Counted from the first letter of the stretch, positions 26,975 through 36,602 are shown. The stretch: DNA of 64,000 bases from an uncultured Winogradskyella sp. (GCF_947498345.1 NZ_CANMJY010000006.1:1-64000); one strand, 5' to 3'. The notes: a model not told the origin generated them from the letters alone. Program-made: numbers and translations.

Positions 26975-27919
26975 ATGATAGACACAATTAAAGGCTATAT
27001 TGATTTAAATAGTAATACAGAAGTAAAGCATCTTATCGTTTTAGCCAAAAAATCAGAAAGTGAATATGGATTTAACGCCACATTCAATATAGAAAATATA
27101 AAACTAACTCTGAGACTAAATAGAGAAGGTAAACCTTTAAAACTTTACTTTAATGGTTCATTGCCTAAATTCTATTTTGGAAATAATGTTTCATATCTAA
27201 ATAAAGCAGATACCAAGAGTGCTATAACCAAGTTATCAGATTGTTTACGTATTAATATGTCAAAATCTATTTTAACAAGAGTGGATTGCGGTTTCAATAT
27301 TAATTTAAAGCATCCAGTACATGAATATATTGATTGTCTAGCCTATTACCCTCGTTTGGATTATATGCGTTACAAAGACTCTGTTACTTTTTTTAAGAAA
27401 CATGCTAGAATGAAACTATTGTTTTATGACAAAAAAAACGAGATTAGAAACAACTCTAAGGAACTTTTACACATTCATCCTGACCTATACCTCAACAAAA
27501 ACATATTACGCTATGAAATAAGCTTATATCGTCGTTTGAATACTTTTTTCAAAGTAGATAAATTCACATTAAACCTACTAATGAAACAAAGTATTGAAGA
27601 TAGACTATTAAGAACTTGGTCAAGTAGTTATTTTCGTGTAAAAAAAATTCAACTAGGAATAGACCCAAAAGAACTACTACATAATCATAACGGCCTATTT
27701 AAGTATTTGGCATATCATGGTATAGATAGGTTAGGATTTAATAAAACTATTAATACAATTTCACATCTTAATTTTAATGTAAAAAACCCAAGAAGTAAGC
27801 GTAGCAAGATGAAGAAAACAATTAAGGTTTTATTTGATGATGTTAATAAAAATACACTAGACAATAACTTAATAACAGAATTAGACTATAAAGTTTCCCA
27901 AATCAAAGATTATATATAG
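26975..27919 (+). CDS. Phage/plasmid-type replication initiation protein
   Basis: A 314-residue protein beginning MIDTIKGYIDL, the usual opening of phage/plasmid replication proteins of the gene II/X (rolling-circle) group. Further similar features are the strand pattern LRLNREGKPLKLYFNGSLPKF, TRVDCGFNI, and KNILRYEISLYRRLN, a conserved acidic/Tyr segment near residue 185. It probably nicks or opens an origin on the excised circle and starts its replication. Family assignment is by overall pattern, and I have not identified the catalytic tyrosines with certainty. The non-coding stretch after it is a candidate origin. Confidence 0.65.
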   Translation: MIDTIKGYIDLNSNTEVKHLIVLAKKSESEYGFNATFNIENIKLTLRLNREGKPLKLYFNGSLPKFYFGNNVSYLNKADTKSAITKLSDCLRINMSKSILTRVDCGFNINLKHPVHEYIDCLAYYPRLDYMRYKDSVTFFKKHARMKLLFYDKKNEIRNNSKELLHIHPDLYLNKNILRYEISLYRRLNTFFKVDKFTLNLLMKQSIEDRLLRTWSSSYFRVKKIQLGIDPKELLHNHNGLFKYLAYHGIDRLGFNKTINTISHLNFNVKNPRSKRSKMKKTIKVLFDDVNKNTLDNNLITELDYKVSQIKDYI

Positions 27920-28055
27920 TTCCTAAAACTTGTCCCCCAGAATTCTGTAAGTTCTGCTATTTTTATTAATACAAAGCGCCTTTATAAATACTACGAATTT
28001 TTACGCGCGCGATAAAGACAATTTATTTAACTTGTTGCAGAAAAAATTGCTGAAA
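27920..28055 (+). other. Intergenic junction between replication and cargo genes
   Basis: The stretch holds the palindrome CAGAATTCTG followed by TAAGTTCTGCT, a second partial copy, and the unusually GC-rich alternating ACGCGCGCGA in otherwise AT-rich DNA. No exact TAnnTTTG precedes the NACHT gene. It could be a replication origin next to its initiator gene, or simply the cargo promoter. Confidence 0.3.
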
Positions 28056-31000
28056 ATGACTGGAAAAGGGGATAATTTAGAAAATCAAGTTAAAATATTA
28101 TTTGAAAACTTATTGAAAGAATGTGGGTATACTGTCATTAAAAATCGCAAACAGAAAAGTGGTACACAAGATGGTTTTGATAATGAAATAATAATTGTTG
28201 ATGAGTTCAATAGAAGGTACAAAATTCATTTAGAATGTAAAGATTATTCTACAAAACTCAATTTCTCTGAGGCTATTGTAAAAATTCCTCAAATAGTCAC
28301 ATCGTATAAACCCGATATTCTAATTTTCTTGTCACCAAAAGTTCAATTTAGTAATCCATATAATGACACTCGATTGGTAGAATTTTATGAAAGATTTGAT
28401 GTGCCTATTGAATTTTTAACACCCGACAACTCAGTAGAAGAATTAATTGCTTTAGATGAAAGTATATATAAAAGTATTTATGGAGAAGTGCCCAAGTTTA
28501 AAGTTGACAGAAACGAAAAAATCGAATGGTTTAAAAAATTCATTTTTTCATCAAAGCCTTTAAAAAAAATAGTTTTAAATGAAAGCGATAGAATATCCTA
28601 CATAACAAATATTACTCTAATAGAAAATTATATTGAAAGGACTATTTGCAAAGCTTCTGACAGTAGAGAAGTCAGGTATTTTTATAATAGTAAACATGAC
28701 AATTCACTAATTAACCTTTGTAATTCATTTCTCAATTCAAAAAATCAAGATAGCGAAGGAATAGTAATACTTGGCAATCCTGGATTAGGTAAATCCATCG
28801 AATTAAAGAATTTAGCCATACATTTTTGGGAGAATTACAATTCAATAAAATGGGTGCCTTTTTACAGAGAAATTAGAACATTCACTTCATCTGACAAGAT
28901 AAGTGATTATTTACCCAGCAACTGGAACGAGATACCTCAACTATTAATCATTTTAGATGGGTTGGATGAGGTTTCCTATAGTCAAGATTTCTGTGCGAAA
29001 TTAGAGAAGTTTATAATCGATAATACTGAAAATAAAAATTCAATTCAATTTGTTCTAAGCTGTAGAACAAACATTTATGAAAACGTCATCAAGGATATAT
29101 CTAAGTTTGAAACTTATGTATTGAATAACATTTATTATTCAGATGCAATTAATTTCTTAAAAATTAATTACAACCTATTACAAAAAGATTCTAATAGACT
29201 ATCATTTTCTTATAATCAAAAAGAATTTTTAGAGAATCCATATTATTTAAGAATATTTGGAGAATATTACAAACAATATAGAAAACTTCCTTCAAACAAG
29301 AGTGATTTACTAAACAAATTTGTAGCCAAAAGACTTGAAGATGACAGAAAAAAATTTAAAAATAAAAACTTTGACAAATCAGATATAGAAAATAGCTGTA
29401 AAAAAATTGCTCTTTCTATGGAAGCCATGCAAATAAATGAAATTAAGGATTCGAAGCTTAGAATTATTCTTGGAGAAAAAAAAGATAATTTCACAGACTC
29501 TTCATTCTCAGAAAGAGTATTTGGAAAGGATAATTGGAAATTTGAGCACAGAAATCTGCAAGAGTATTTTGTTGCAAAATCTTTAAAAAACCTATCATTT
29601 CATGAAATAATAAATTTTATAAGATTAGATGAAAAAACCAACAAAACACATCCTTCTTGGCTAAATTCAATTTCATATCTTATTAGTGTATTAAATAAAA
29701 AATCAAATGAATACAAGGAATTAATTAATTGGTTAATAGAAAATGAACCTGAAGTGTTGTTCAAATCTGATTCTGATAGAATAAATCCACAAACTAGGTT
29801 TAAAATATTTAAAGATTATTTCAATAAAAGGTGTAAGATTGATACTTTATGGATAAGAAGTTATGATTCAGGAGTTATGGAATTAGCGAAATTTGCTGAT
29901 TGCGAAGATTCAGTAATCTTTTTGATTGATGAAATTAGAGATGAATCTAACCATAGAAGGGCAAGAATATCTGCAATTGATCTTCTTTCAAATATGGATT
30001 TGACTTTTAAAGCAAATCAAATTCAAGAATTAATACTATTTTTATTAGAGGCACCTGTAGACAAAGTAGATTTTCGATTCAAAGCAAATATTATTTATCA
30101 ATTTAAAAAACTTAATTATCATCTTGATTTAAGATTTTTAAACAAAATAATAAGTGTATTAAAAGATATTGATTTTCATGAAATCACAAGTGCCGTTTTG
30201 GGTTTAATAGAAGAAGTCGAAGTCGACTATTATTTCACTTACATCAAGAACTTAGCTCCTAAAATAACTGGGGATATCGAACGCAAATACAAGAAAACTG
30301 ATAACCTTTCAACCAATGAAGAAGGTAAACTAGAAAACATTCTAGTTAGTTTTAAAAATCCTAATCATTTATTATTCTCTATTGAATTTCTTTTGAGTAA
30401 TTCTAGCTCTTTTTCAACCAGAGAAAAGAAAGAAAATTTACAAAAAATAATAAATAAATTAAGCGAATTACACTTCAAAGATGACAATGTTTATAAAAAA
30501 CTGTTAGACTTTGTGGATAGTGATTTTTATGAAAAAACTTTTAGCTATGAATATGAAAAAATCATTTTCTCATATTTTGAAAAAACGAATACAACTGATA
30601 GAGCTTTTAATGATTTATATAAATCAAAATCAAATTTTGACTCCAAAAGAAAATTTCTGGTTTTATCTGCAAATAAAGAAAACATACAACAAATAATTAA
30701 AGACTATAAAAATAATATACTTGATAAAACTGAGGTTATTTATTTCACTAATAACTTATCTCATTATAATCATGATTTAGCATTATCCTTTCAGTCGTCT
30801 GTAGAGACTGAAACGGATATCCAATATAAGAAAAAATTGGTATCGGTTGATGAAAGAAACCGGTGGAACAATTTTCATAAGAACAAGCATCAATTAGGTT
30901 TCGATTTGTTATTTAAGAAAAATCAACTCCTGAAATTGGCTCAAGAATATTTCGATTATTCAAAAGAAGAAATAATTACTTGGGAAAACAATAGTGAATA

Positions 31001-32276
31001 CAAAAAGGAATTTTATGATAGTCTAGATTTACAATTAAAGTTTCCGCAAACTTTCATGGGGATCATATATGACAGTCTAAGAAATAATAATGGAAAAGTT
31101 AAAGTAGAAGATGTGAAAAAATTAATTAGAAATGAAATATTTCTATTCTATAAAATAAAAGATGAGATCACATCATCTCACAGTGGTTATTTTGAAATAA
31201 CATTAAAACAGGTAGAAGTAATAAAAAAATGGTGCAATAAAAACTTAGAAAAAGCTGATTTTAAAAATCACAATCAAAACACAAAGAAGTACAATCGCAA
31301 TAGATGTCATTTATTATGGTTTTTTAGACATCATTTTGATTTTCACTATGAAAAAGAGTATTTATTAGATATGTTATTTATAGATGGACGAATAAAACTG
31401 AATGAAAAAGAAATTGGTTATAAATATATTATAGACAAAGTTGATAAAAAGCTAATCGATGAACGGGTACTATTTAATTTACAGAATGTAGAATTAAATC
31501 AAATGATTTATGATAATCATATTAGTTATTGTATAGAAAATGAATTGAAAGAAGCATATCAAATAATCGAAGAATATCTAAAGAGTTATACTGATAGGAC
31601 CTATTTCATGAGCACTTTACTTTATTCCTATTTTGAAAAAACTAAAAGAATTGGACTATTAAAAAGTTTGGTTAAACCTCATCCAAATGATGAGCAAAAA
31701 GATGGTTTAACTTGGGATGCAATAAAACTACTTATTGCTAGTGAAGAATATGAATATGTAACAAAAAAACTATTAGAGTTTAGGAATTTAAAGCCAGAGA
31801 ATGAGGATTTACTAATAGTGATAAAATTTCTAATCAGATTAAATCATCATGAAGGATTTAAATTCTTAAATAAATGGTTCTCTAATGCGAAAAACAGAAA
31901 AAAGCAATTGAGAAATGTTCTAAGTACAGATGATTATTACGTTCATACCAATAAAAAGTCTATTCCTCATTTGGTTAAGCTTTTCAAAATATCCCATAAG
32001 TCTGATTGGGACTTTGATGAAATGCATCATCCTCGTCGTATATCACATGAAACTTTAGAGGTAATATGTCGCGAAAACGGACAAGAAGAATGCCTATTAG
32101 TTTTAAAACTCTTGGCTAAAACTAAAAATGAATTAAAATCCACTGGATTAGATTTATTCTACATTAATATTTTAATCAACGACATTACTCAACAACTTAA
32201 TAATCATAAGTCCAAATCGATGAGTTTTGAAGACCTTGTCAATAAAATTGAGCAATTGAAATACCTAATAATTTAA
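28056..32276 (+). CDS. Mrr-like nuclease-NACHT STAND protein, probable anti-phage defence
   Basis: A 1406-residue protein with three parts. Residues about 1-125 look like an Mrr-type PD-(D/E)xK nuclease: an Asp in TQDGFDNEI (39 or 42) and Glu60-x-Lys62 in HLECKDY. Residues about 230-510 are a NACHT NTPase: Walker A GNPGLGKS (240-247), Walker B LLIILDGLDE (296-305), sensor SCRTN (335-339), and the FEHRNLQEYF motif (496-505) typical of the domain's end. The remaining ~890 residues are helical and probably form a solenoid that recognises a trigger. Such nuclease-STAND proteins act as bacterial NLR-like phage sensors; here that role is inferred. Start: a TTG eight codons earlier is possible, but the ATG at 28056 is preferred. 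Confidence 0.85.
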   Translation: MTGKGDNLENQVKILFENLLKECGYTVIKNRKQKSGTQDGFDNEIIIVDEFNRRYKIHLECKDYSTKLNFSEAIVKIPQIVTSYKPDILIFLSPKVQFSNPYNDTRLVEFYERFDVPIEFLTPDNSVEELIALDESIYKSIYGEVPKFKVDRNEKIEWFKKFIFSSKPLKKIVLNESDRISYITNITLIENYIERTICKASDSREVRYFYNSKHDNSLINLCNSFLNSKNQDSEGIVILGNPGLGKSIELKNLAIHFWENYNSIKWVPFYREIRTFTSSDKISDYLPSNWNEIPQLLIILDGLDEVSYSQDFCAKLEKFIIDNTENKNSIQFVLSCRTNIYENVIKDISKFETYVLNNIYYSDAINFLKINYNLLQKDSNRLSFSYNQKEFLENPYYLRIFGEYYKQYRKLPSNKSDLLNKFVAKRLEDDRKKFKNKNFDKSDIENSCKKIALSMEAMQINEIKDSKLRIILGEKKDNFTDSSFSERVFGKDNWKFEHRNLQEYFVAKSLKNLSFHEIINFIRLDEKTNKTHPSWLNSISYLISVLNKKSNEYKELINWLIENEPEVLFKSDSDRINPQTRFKIFKDYFNKRCKIDTLWIRSYDSGVMELAKFADCEDSVIFLIDEIRDESNHRRARISAIDLLSNMDLTFKANQIQELILFLLEAPVDKVDFRFKANIIYQFKKLNYHLDLRFLNKIISVLKDIDFHEITSAVLGLIEEVEVDYYFTYIKNLAPKITGDIERKYKKTDNLSTNEEGKLENILVSFKNPNHLLFSIEFLLSNSSSFSTREKKENLQKIINKLSELHFKDDNVYKKLLDFVDSDFYEKTFSYEYEKIIFSYFEKTNTTDRAFNDLYKSKSNFDSKRKFLVLSANKENIQQIIKDYKNNILDKTEVIYFTNNLSHYNHDLALSFQSSVETETDIQYKKKLVSVDERNRWNNFHKNKHQLGFDLLFKKNQLLKLAQEYFDYSKEEIITWENNSEYKKEFYDSLDLQLKFPQTFMGIIYDSLRNNNGKVKVEDVKKLIRNEIFLFYKIKDEITSSHSGYFEITLKQVEVIKKWCNKNLEKADFKNHNQNTKKYNRNRCHLLWFFRHHFDFHYEKEYLLDMLFIDGRIKLNEKEIGYKYIIDKVDKKLIDERVLFNLQNVELNQMIYDNHISYCIENELKEAYQIIEEYLKSYTDRTYFMSTLLYSYFEKTKRIGLLKSLVKPHPNDEQKDGLTWDAIKLLIASEEYEYVTKKLLEFRNLKPENEDLLIVIKFLIRLNHHEGFKFLNKWFSNAKNRKKQLRNVLSTDDYYVHTNKKSIPHLVKLFKISHKSDWDFDEMHHPRRISHETLEVICRENGQEECLLVLKLLAKTKNELKSTGLDLFYINILINDITQQLNNHKSKSMSFEDLVNKIEQLKYLII

Positions 32277-32283
32277 TATCAAT

Positions 32284-32291
32284 TATATTTG
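32284..32291 (+). promoter_or_regulatory. -7 promoter element after the NACHT gene
   Basis: TATATTTG, an exact TAnnTTTG match, begins eight bases after the NACHT stop codon. A transcript from here would start near 32297 and run through the long hairpin toward the small exported-protein gene. It would begin with a four-codon frame (ATGAAAGTTTTTTAA). Confidence 0.55.
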
Positions 32292-32361
32292 CATGAAAGT
32301 TTTTTAAAGAAACTAAGTTCTTTACATACGAAATATACGATAGGCATTAGTCATCTAATAA

Positions 32362-32483
32362 CTTGGACGAAAACTGGTAATTTTCAATCAATCAAGTAGA
32401 AAAAGATGAACTGATGCCCATGTCTCTAATGGGCATGGGCTTAGTTCGCTTTACTTGATAGGTATACCAGTGCCTCGTCCAAG
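32362..32483 (+). ncRNA. Long nested hairpin, candidate structured RNA or DNA element
   Basis: Five co-linear complementary blocks nest into one 122-nt hairpin: 32362-32370 with 32475-32483 (9 bp), 32373-32379 with 32465-32471 (7 bp), 32391-32398 with 32452-32459 (8 bp), 32408-32412 with 32443-32447 (5 bp), and at the tip 32414-32421 with 32429-32436 (8 bp, 7-nt loop) or 32416-32422 with 32434-32440 (7 bp). A -7 promoter element lies 70 bases upstream. No protein reads through it. It is too long for a plain terminator; it could be a regulatory RNA, a single-strand origin, or a leader for the next gene. The strand is assumed from the promoter. Confidence 0.55.
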
Positions 32484-32564
32484 GAGTGGGCTTTAGTACC
32501 ATGCCTTATTCTTTTCAATAATTTTTTAATCTAGGTACTGGGTTTTCATAGAATAGAAACCAAT

Positions 32565-33035
32565 ATGAAACGATCTAATTTCCTTACCCCTGCTGGTTTG
32601 GTAGTTATTTTACTAACTACAAACCTTTGCAAAGAATCTACTCAATTAAACGAGACATATGAAGAAAAAAAGGATACCATAAGAGAAGAAAACAAATATG
32701 ACTATTTATTTATTGATTTAGGTGATTATGAAAATGTACCATCACAAGAAGAGTTTGAATATTCAGAATTTTGGAGAAAAGAGGCATTCAAAGCGTCATC
32801 AAAATTTATTGAGAATGAAATTAATAAAAAACCTAACTGCACATTAATAAAACAGGGCCATTATCAACCTTATCTAATTAGATACCTAGGTGGATTTGGT
32901 TTTTTAACAAAGCACTACTGCGAATTTGATTGCAAACAAGGGTATAATAACCCATCTAATTTTTGGGTTGAAGTATATTATAGGGGTTACAACAATTGGT
33001 CTGCTCAAATCATAAAACAAAAGTTTGTCGATTAA
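32565..33035 (+). CDS. Small exported protein of the element cargo
   Basis: A 156-residue protein. The N-terminus (MKRSNFL, then a hydrophobic stretch to residue 22) is a signal peptide; the residues before Cys22 (TNLC) are only a weak lipobox, so lipid attachment is uncertain. The mature part is acidic at first, then has aromatic and Cys-containing strands (KHYCEFDCKQGY, VEVYYRGYNNWS). I do not recognise the family. It lies between the hairpin and the 1153-aa gene in the same orientation, with 96 bases to the latter. Confidence 0.65.
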   Translation: MKRSNFLTPAGLVVILLTTNLCKESTQLNETYEEKKDTIREENKYDYLFIDLGDYENVPSQEEFEYSEFWRKEAFKASSKFIENEINKKPNCTLIKQGHYQPYLIRYLGGFGFLTKHYCEFDCKQGYNNPSNFWVEVYYRGYNNWSAQIIKQKFVD

Positions 33036-33131
33036 ATCGTTTTTAATAAATATCTTTTAATGCTCATATTAAAATTGATGTAATAATAAATGTTAACTTT
33101 AGAACAAGCTTAATTTTAGTTCTAAAAAAGT

Positions 33132-36100
33132 ATGCCATTAAACAGACGTGAATTCATAGGGAAAGCAGGGTATAGTTTATTATTCTTAAATATACTTTAC
33201 TCCCTTCCTTATTCAAGAAATTTAATATCACTTTACTCACAAGAAAAAATAAAACCAAGTTCACTTTTTTTAAATGAATTAATTTATCTATCAAAAAATG
33301 AAGACGAAAAAAATAACATTAACACATCTTTATTTAGATTGATCGGCGCTAAAAATAATATAGACCCCGCATTTGACTTAGATAATTATTTAAAAGGACA
33401 AGGATCGTATCGCGGACCATTTAGAAATGATGTTTATCTATCATACGACGAAATAGACATGCTCGTTAAATCATATAATCCTTATACAGAATCTTGGTGG
33501 GTAACTGGTGAAGATGTAGCAGGTGTTTTAGGGCTTGTAACAGGCATCCCTGGGATATTTTACAAGCCATTAGGAATTGCTAGCCTAGCTCTTGGTGCTG
33601 GAGCAATGTATTGTGGAAATGAAGAAGATCAAAATTATCAACGGCATTTAATACATCAAAATCTACAGCGCAAAGCATACCATCTTTATAATAATGACTT
33701 GTTAATTAAAAATTATTTAGTAGAAGAATCTAATGATCTTAAATTCGAATGGACAGAGGATGAAAAAGATAATTTCATTAACAACTATCTTCTAGAAAAT
33801 TTTGAGTCTGATTTCTCTAAAAAGGTTAAAAAGTATTTTGGTGAGAGGTTAATTATTCAAGAAAACTCTATAAGAGAGTTTATTAAAGATCAAAACAAAT
33901 CAATAGAAGATGCGAAGAAAAAAGTTAAAGAAATAAGAGAAGAAAATTATAAAAACAAATACCAATCTGAACAAGAATTTATTAATTCAAAGAAAATTTT
34001 AAATAAATTATTACTTGAAGAACAAAGAAAAAATGCTGAAAAGCAGATGTTTTTTAATTCAATAAATAATTTTCTCTCATTCACAATTGAACAGACTAAT
34101 GGAAGTAATGATACAAAAGTATTACTTTCGGGGATAAGTCAATTGGCAATGCACTACGCAGTTTATGGTAAGCTTGGACCAGGAGCAGTTTCGACAATTA
34201 TGATGTCAACGTTTATAGGTCTTAATTCAAATGATAATAATGATGGTTTCCAGAAAGCAATCGAACAAATATTTAAGTACTTCGATCAAATTTTAGAAAT
34301 GCTTGAAGATATCAATACTCAGCTTACTCAAATAGAAAAAAATCAATATAGAGTACTTAACGCTGTACTAAGTAATCAAAAACTGATTAAGCAAAGTATG
34401 TCACTAACTCAAAATCAATTTTTACAACTAAAAAGCGACATAGCAAATTCATTTGAAGGTATTCGCTTAGAGAATGCAGAGTTAAACAACGATCTTTTTG
34501 AAGGAAAATACAAGGAACTGATCGAAAAAAACATAACAGATAATATTGTTTTGACAGAAAAGTTTAACGAATTCATTGACCTTTGTGAGATAAAACTAAA
34601 CAACATTCAATTTACTGGTAGACAAGATAAATTATTATCAGGAAGAAATTTTTCTGACGTATTTAACTTTTCACATTTAAAGAATGAATTTGATGAAATT
34701 AAATTCAAAAACGGAATCACATTTAAAAGACCTATTTGGTTTGACATTTATTCTAGAATTGGCTTATTACCTCAAACTCAAAAGTGGTTAAATAAAAATG
34801 TAACTGAATTAAATTCAATTAGCAATCCGAGATTAGTTAATAAACATCTTGCACCTCTTTTAAGTTTAATTTTTAAATCACATATTCTAAAAAAAACAGA
34901 CAAAAAGTCGTTATATGAAAGAATAAAATCTTGGGCTAGAAGTGAAAATGAAAAAATAAAAGCATTGGCAGATTGTGACTCCTTGTATAAAATAACTAAT
35001 CTCTATATAGATAATTGGAAGTCTCTGTTGATTAGACTAAATAACAGCCTAGATGGACTAATGAATGAAGAGCTTAAGAATGCGATAAATAGTCATGGAA
35101 TATCTATAAAATTTAGTGACACAAAGGAATCCGAAAAATTTAATAATAGTGATTACGGTGGTCGTCTAAGATATTTACATTCGGAATTGACAAAACATAA
35201 AATAATTAATTCCGCATATATTAAATCTAATAAAATTCCTAAAGTTTATGTAGAAAATAATTCGATTACTGAAAAACAACCAAAACCAATCAAATACTTT
35301 TTTGAAAATGAATTTGATATTATTTCTCTCGCCAAGAGCTTAGGTATAGTACAAGAAATGAGGGCAGAAGCGATCCAAAAAAGTCCGAAATTCTTCTATC
35401 TTCAAAATGCCCCATATGCCCATTTGCATGGCATGAATAATCAATACTTATATCTAATAAACAATAAAAGATCTGTACGTGATGCCCAATTAGCCGCTCA
35501 GAATGCAAAAAAATCAATTGGAACTGCTCAAGATGTTAAATTAATAAGTTATCGTCTAACTAGACCTAATGGTAAAAGTTTCAATTTTTATATTAGAACA
35601 GGAAAAATGGTAAGGCATGCCGAGCATAGATTTATACCAGTTGCTACAGGAAATCATCTTTACGCCGTACCAATAATGTCTTGGCAAAATTTTATTTGCA
35701 TCGGTACCAAAATTAAGTCTACTGATCCATGGAATAATAATTCTAATGTTACAAAGTCTTGGAAAAGTAATTTTGCTAACTCGGATGATTTTCTTTCTGA
35801 TATAAATTCTAATATTCTGACAAGTATTGAGAGTAAAAAAAAGAAAAACACGAAACAAGATGAATATGACAACATCACTTTTTTTGAATATTTAACAATT
35901 CTTTGTTTAGTTAAGTTAAATAAAGAAATTACAAACAACTATGTAAGTTCCTACTTCACTCTCTACAGGAGTGATTTTAAAGATATTTCGAATATTACCT
36001 ATTCTGAGTTTGGGTCAAATGATTATACGAAACTCTTGGATAAAGTATTAGGAATATCAACAAGTCTTTGCATCATCAAATCTGTAAATCGTAAGCTGTC

Positions 36101-36593
36101 TAAACCAAATTATTTTTATATCCCTATAGAAAATTCAACACTAAAAGAAATTAATCCCATTGGGTTGCCTCTTGAAGATTATCCCTTGGATCAAGTAAAT
36201 TCAATATATTCACATGAAGACTTGATTAAGTATTTATATCCTCTTTTAATCCAATTATTAAATGCGAATTCCAATTCAATTGTGGAAACTTTAAAAAATT
36301 TAGAATCATTCGAAAATTATCCAGAGTTTAAAATTATTACAGAAAAAGATTTTATGATAAGGAAATTATTTGATATGATCGAAAATAATTCTAGGTTCAT
36401 TCTTGAAAATAGTTCTCCCTTGGATGACAAAACTATTTACGACTATCATTACGCTGAAATTTTAAACAGCATTGAATTTCTTTCCAATAATAAATCTAAG
36501 AAAAACAGTACATTAAGTACAGTACTTTTAGCTGGTAGTGCCATCGGTTTAGGATATTACGGATATAAAAGATTTATAAAAAGGAAGAATTAA
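33132..36593 (+). CDS. Large protein with Tat-like signal, coiled coils and C-terminal anchor
   Basis: A 1153-residue protein of unknown family. The N-terminus MPLNRREFIGKAGYSLLF has twin arginines at 5-6 followed by Phe and a hydrophobic stretch, as in Tat signals. A Gly-rich hydrophobic segment follows at about 129-163. Charged coiled-coil stretches lie at about 256-313 and 377-466, separated by another hydrophobic segment near 335-360. A mixed alpha/beta region without recognised motifs fills about 470-1120. The end (about 1127-1146) is one hydrophobic helix followed by KRFIKRKN, a tail anchor with basic cytoplasmic end. Hence it is probably a large envelope protein. It is the last gene before the right boundary. 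Confidence 0.7.
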   Translation: MPLNRREFIGKAGYSLLFLNILYSLPYSRNLISLYSQEKIKPSSLFLNELIYLSKNEDEKNNINTSLFRLIGAKNNIDPAFDLDNYLKGQGSYRGPFRNDVYLSYDEIDMLVKSYNPYTESWWVTGEDVAGVLGLVTGIPGIFYKPLGIASLALGAGAMYCGNEEDQNYQRHLIHQNLQRKAYHLYNNDLLIKNYLVEESNDLKFEWTEDEKDNFINNYLLENFESDFSKKVKKYFGERLIIQENSIREFIKDQNKSIEDAKKKVKEIREENYKNKYQSEQEFINSKKILNKLLLEEQRKNAEKQMFFNSINNFLSFTIEQTNGSNDTKVLLSGISQLAMHYAVYGKLGPGAVSTIMMSTFIGLNSNDNNDGFQKAIEQIFKYFDQILEMLEDINTQLTQIEKNQYRVLNAVLSNQKLIKQSMSLTQNQFLQLKSDIANSFEGIRLENAELNNDLFEGKYKELIEKNITDNIVLTEKFNEFIDLCEIKLNNIQFTGRQDKLLSGRNFSDVFNFSHLKNEFDEIKFKNGITFKRPIWFDIYSRIGLLPQTQKWLNKNVTELNSISNPRLVNKHLAPLLSLIFKSHILKKTDKKSLYERIKSWARSENEKIKALADCDSLYKITNLYIDNWKSLLIRLNNSLDGLMNEELKNAINSHGISIKFSDTKESEKFNNSDYGGRLRYLHSELTKHKIINSAYIKSNKIPKVYVENNSITEKQPKPIKYFFENEFDIISLAKSLGIVQEMRAEAIQKSPKFFYLQNAPYAHLHGMNNQYLYLINNKRSVRDAQLAAQNAKKSIGTAQDVKLISYRLTRPNGKSFNFYIRTGKMVRHAEHRFIPVATGNHLYAVPIMSWQNFICIGTKIKSTDPWNNNSNVTKSWKSNFANSDDFLSDINSNILTSIESKKKKNTKQDEYDNITFFEYLTILCLVKLNKEITNNYVSSYFTLYRSDFKDISNITYSEFGSNDYTKLLDKVLGISTSLCIIKSVNRKLSKPNYFYIPIENSTLKEINPIGLPLEDYPLDQVNSIYSHEDLIKYLYPLLIQLLNANSNSIVETLKNLESFENYPEFKIITEKDFMIRKLFDMIENNSRFILENSSPLDDKTIYDYHYAEILNSIEFLSNNKSKKNSTLSTVLLAGSAIGLGYYGYKRFIKRKN

Positions 36594-36602
36594 CAATCGC
36601 AA

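Noticed and set aside
32362-32483. Integron attC site
   Set aside because: Size and hairpin shape would fit, but the GTTRRRY/RYYYAAC end boxes are missing and no integron-type integrase or gene cassettes are seen.
32284-32564. Retron (msr-msd) interpretation of the long hairpin
   Set aside because: No reverse transcriptase gene is present in the element or anywhere in the window, and the a1/a2-type flanking repeat is not evident.
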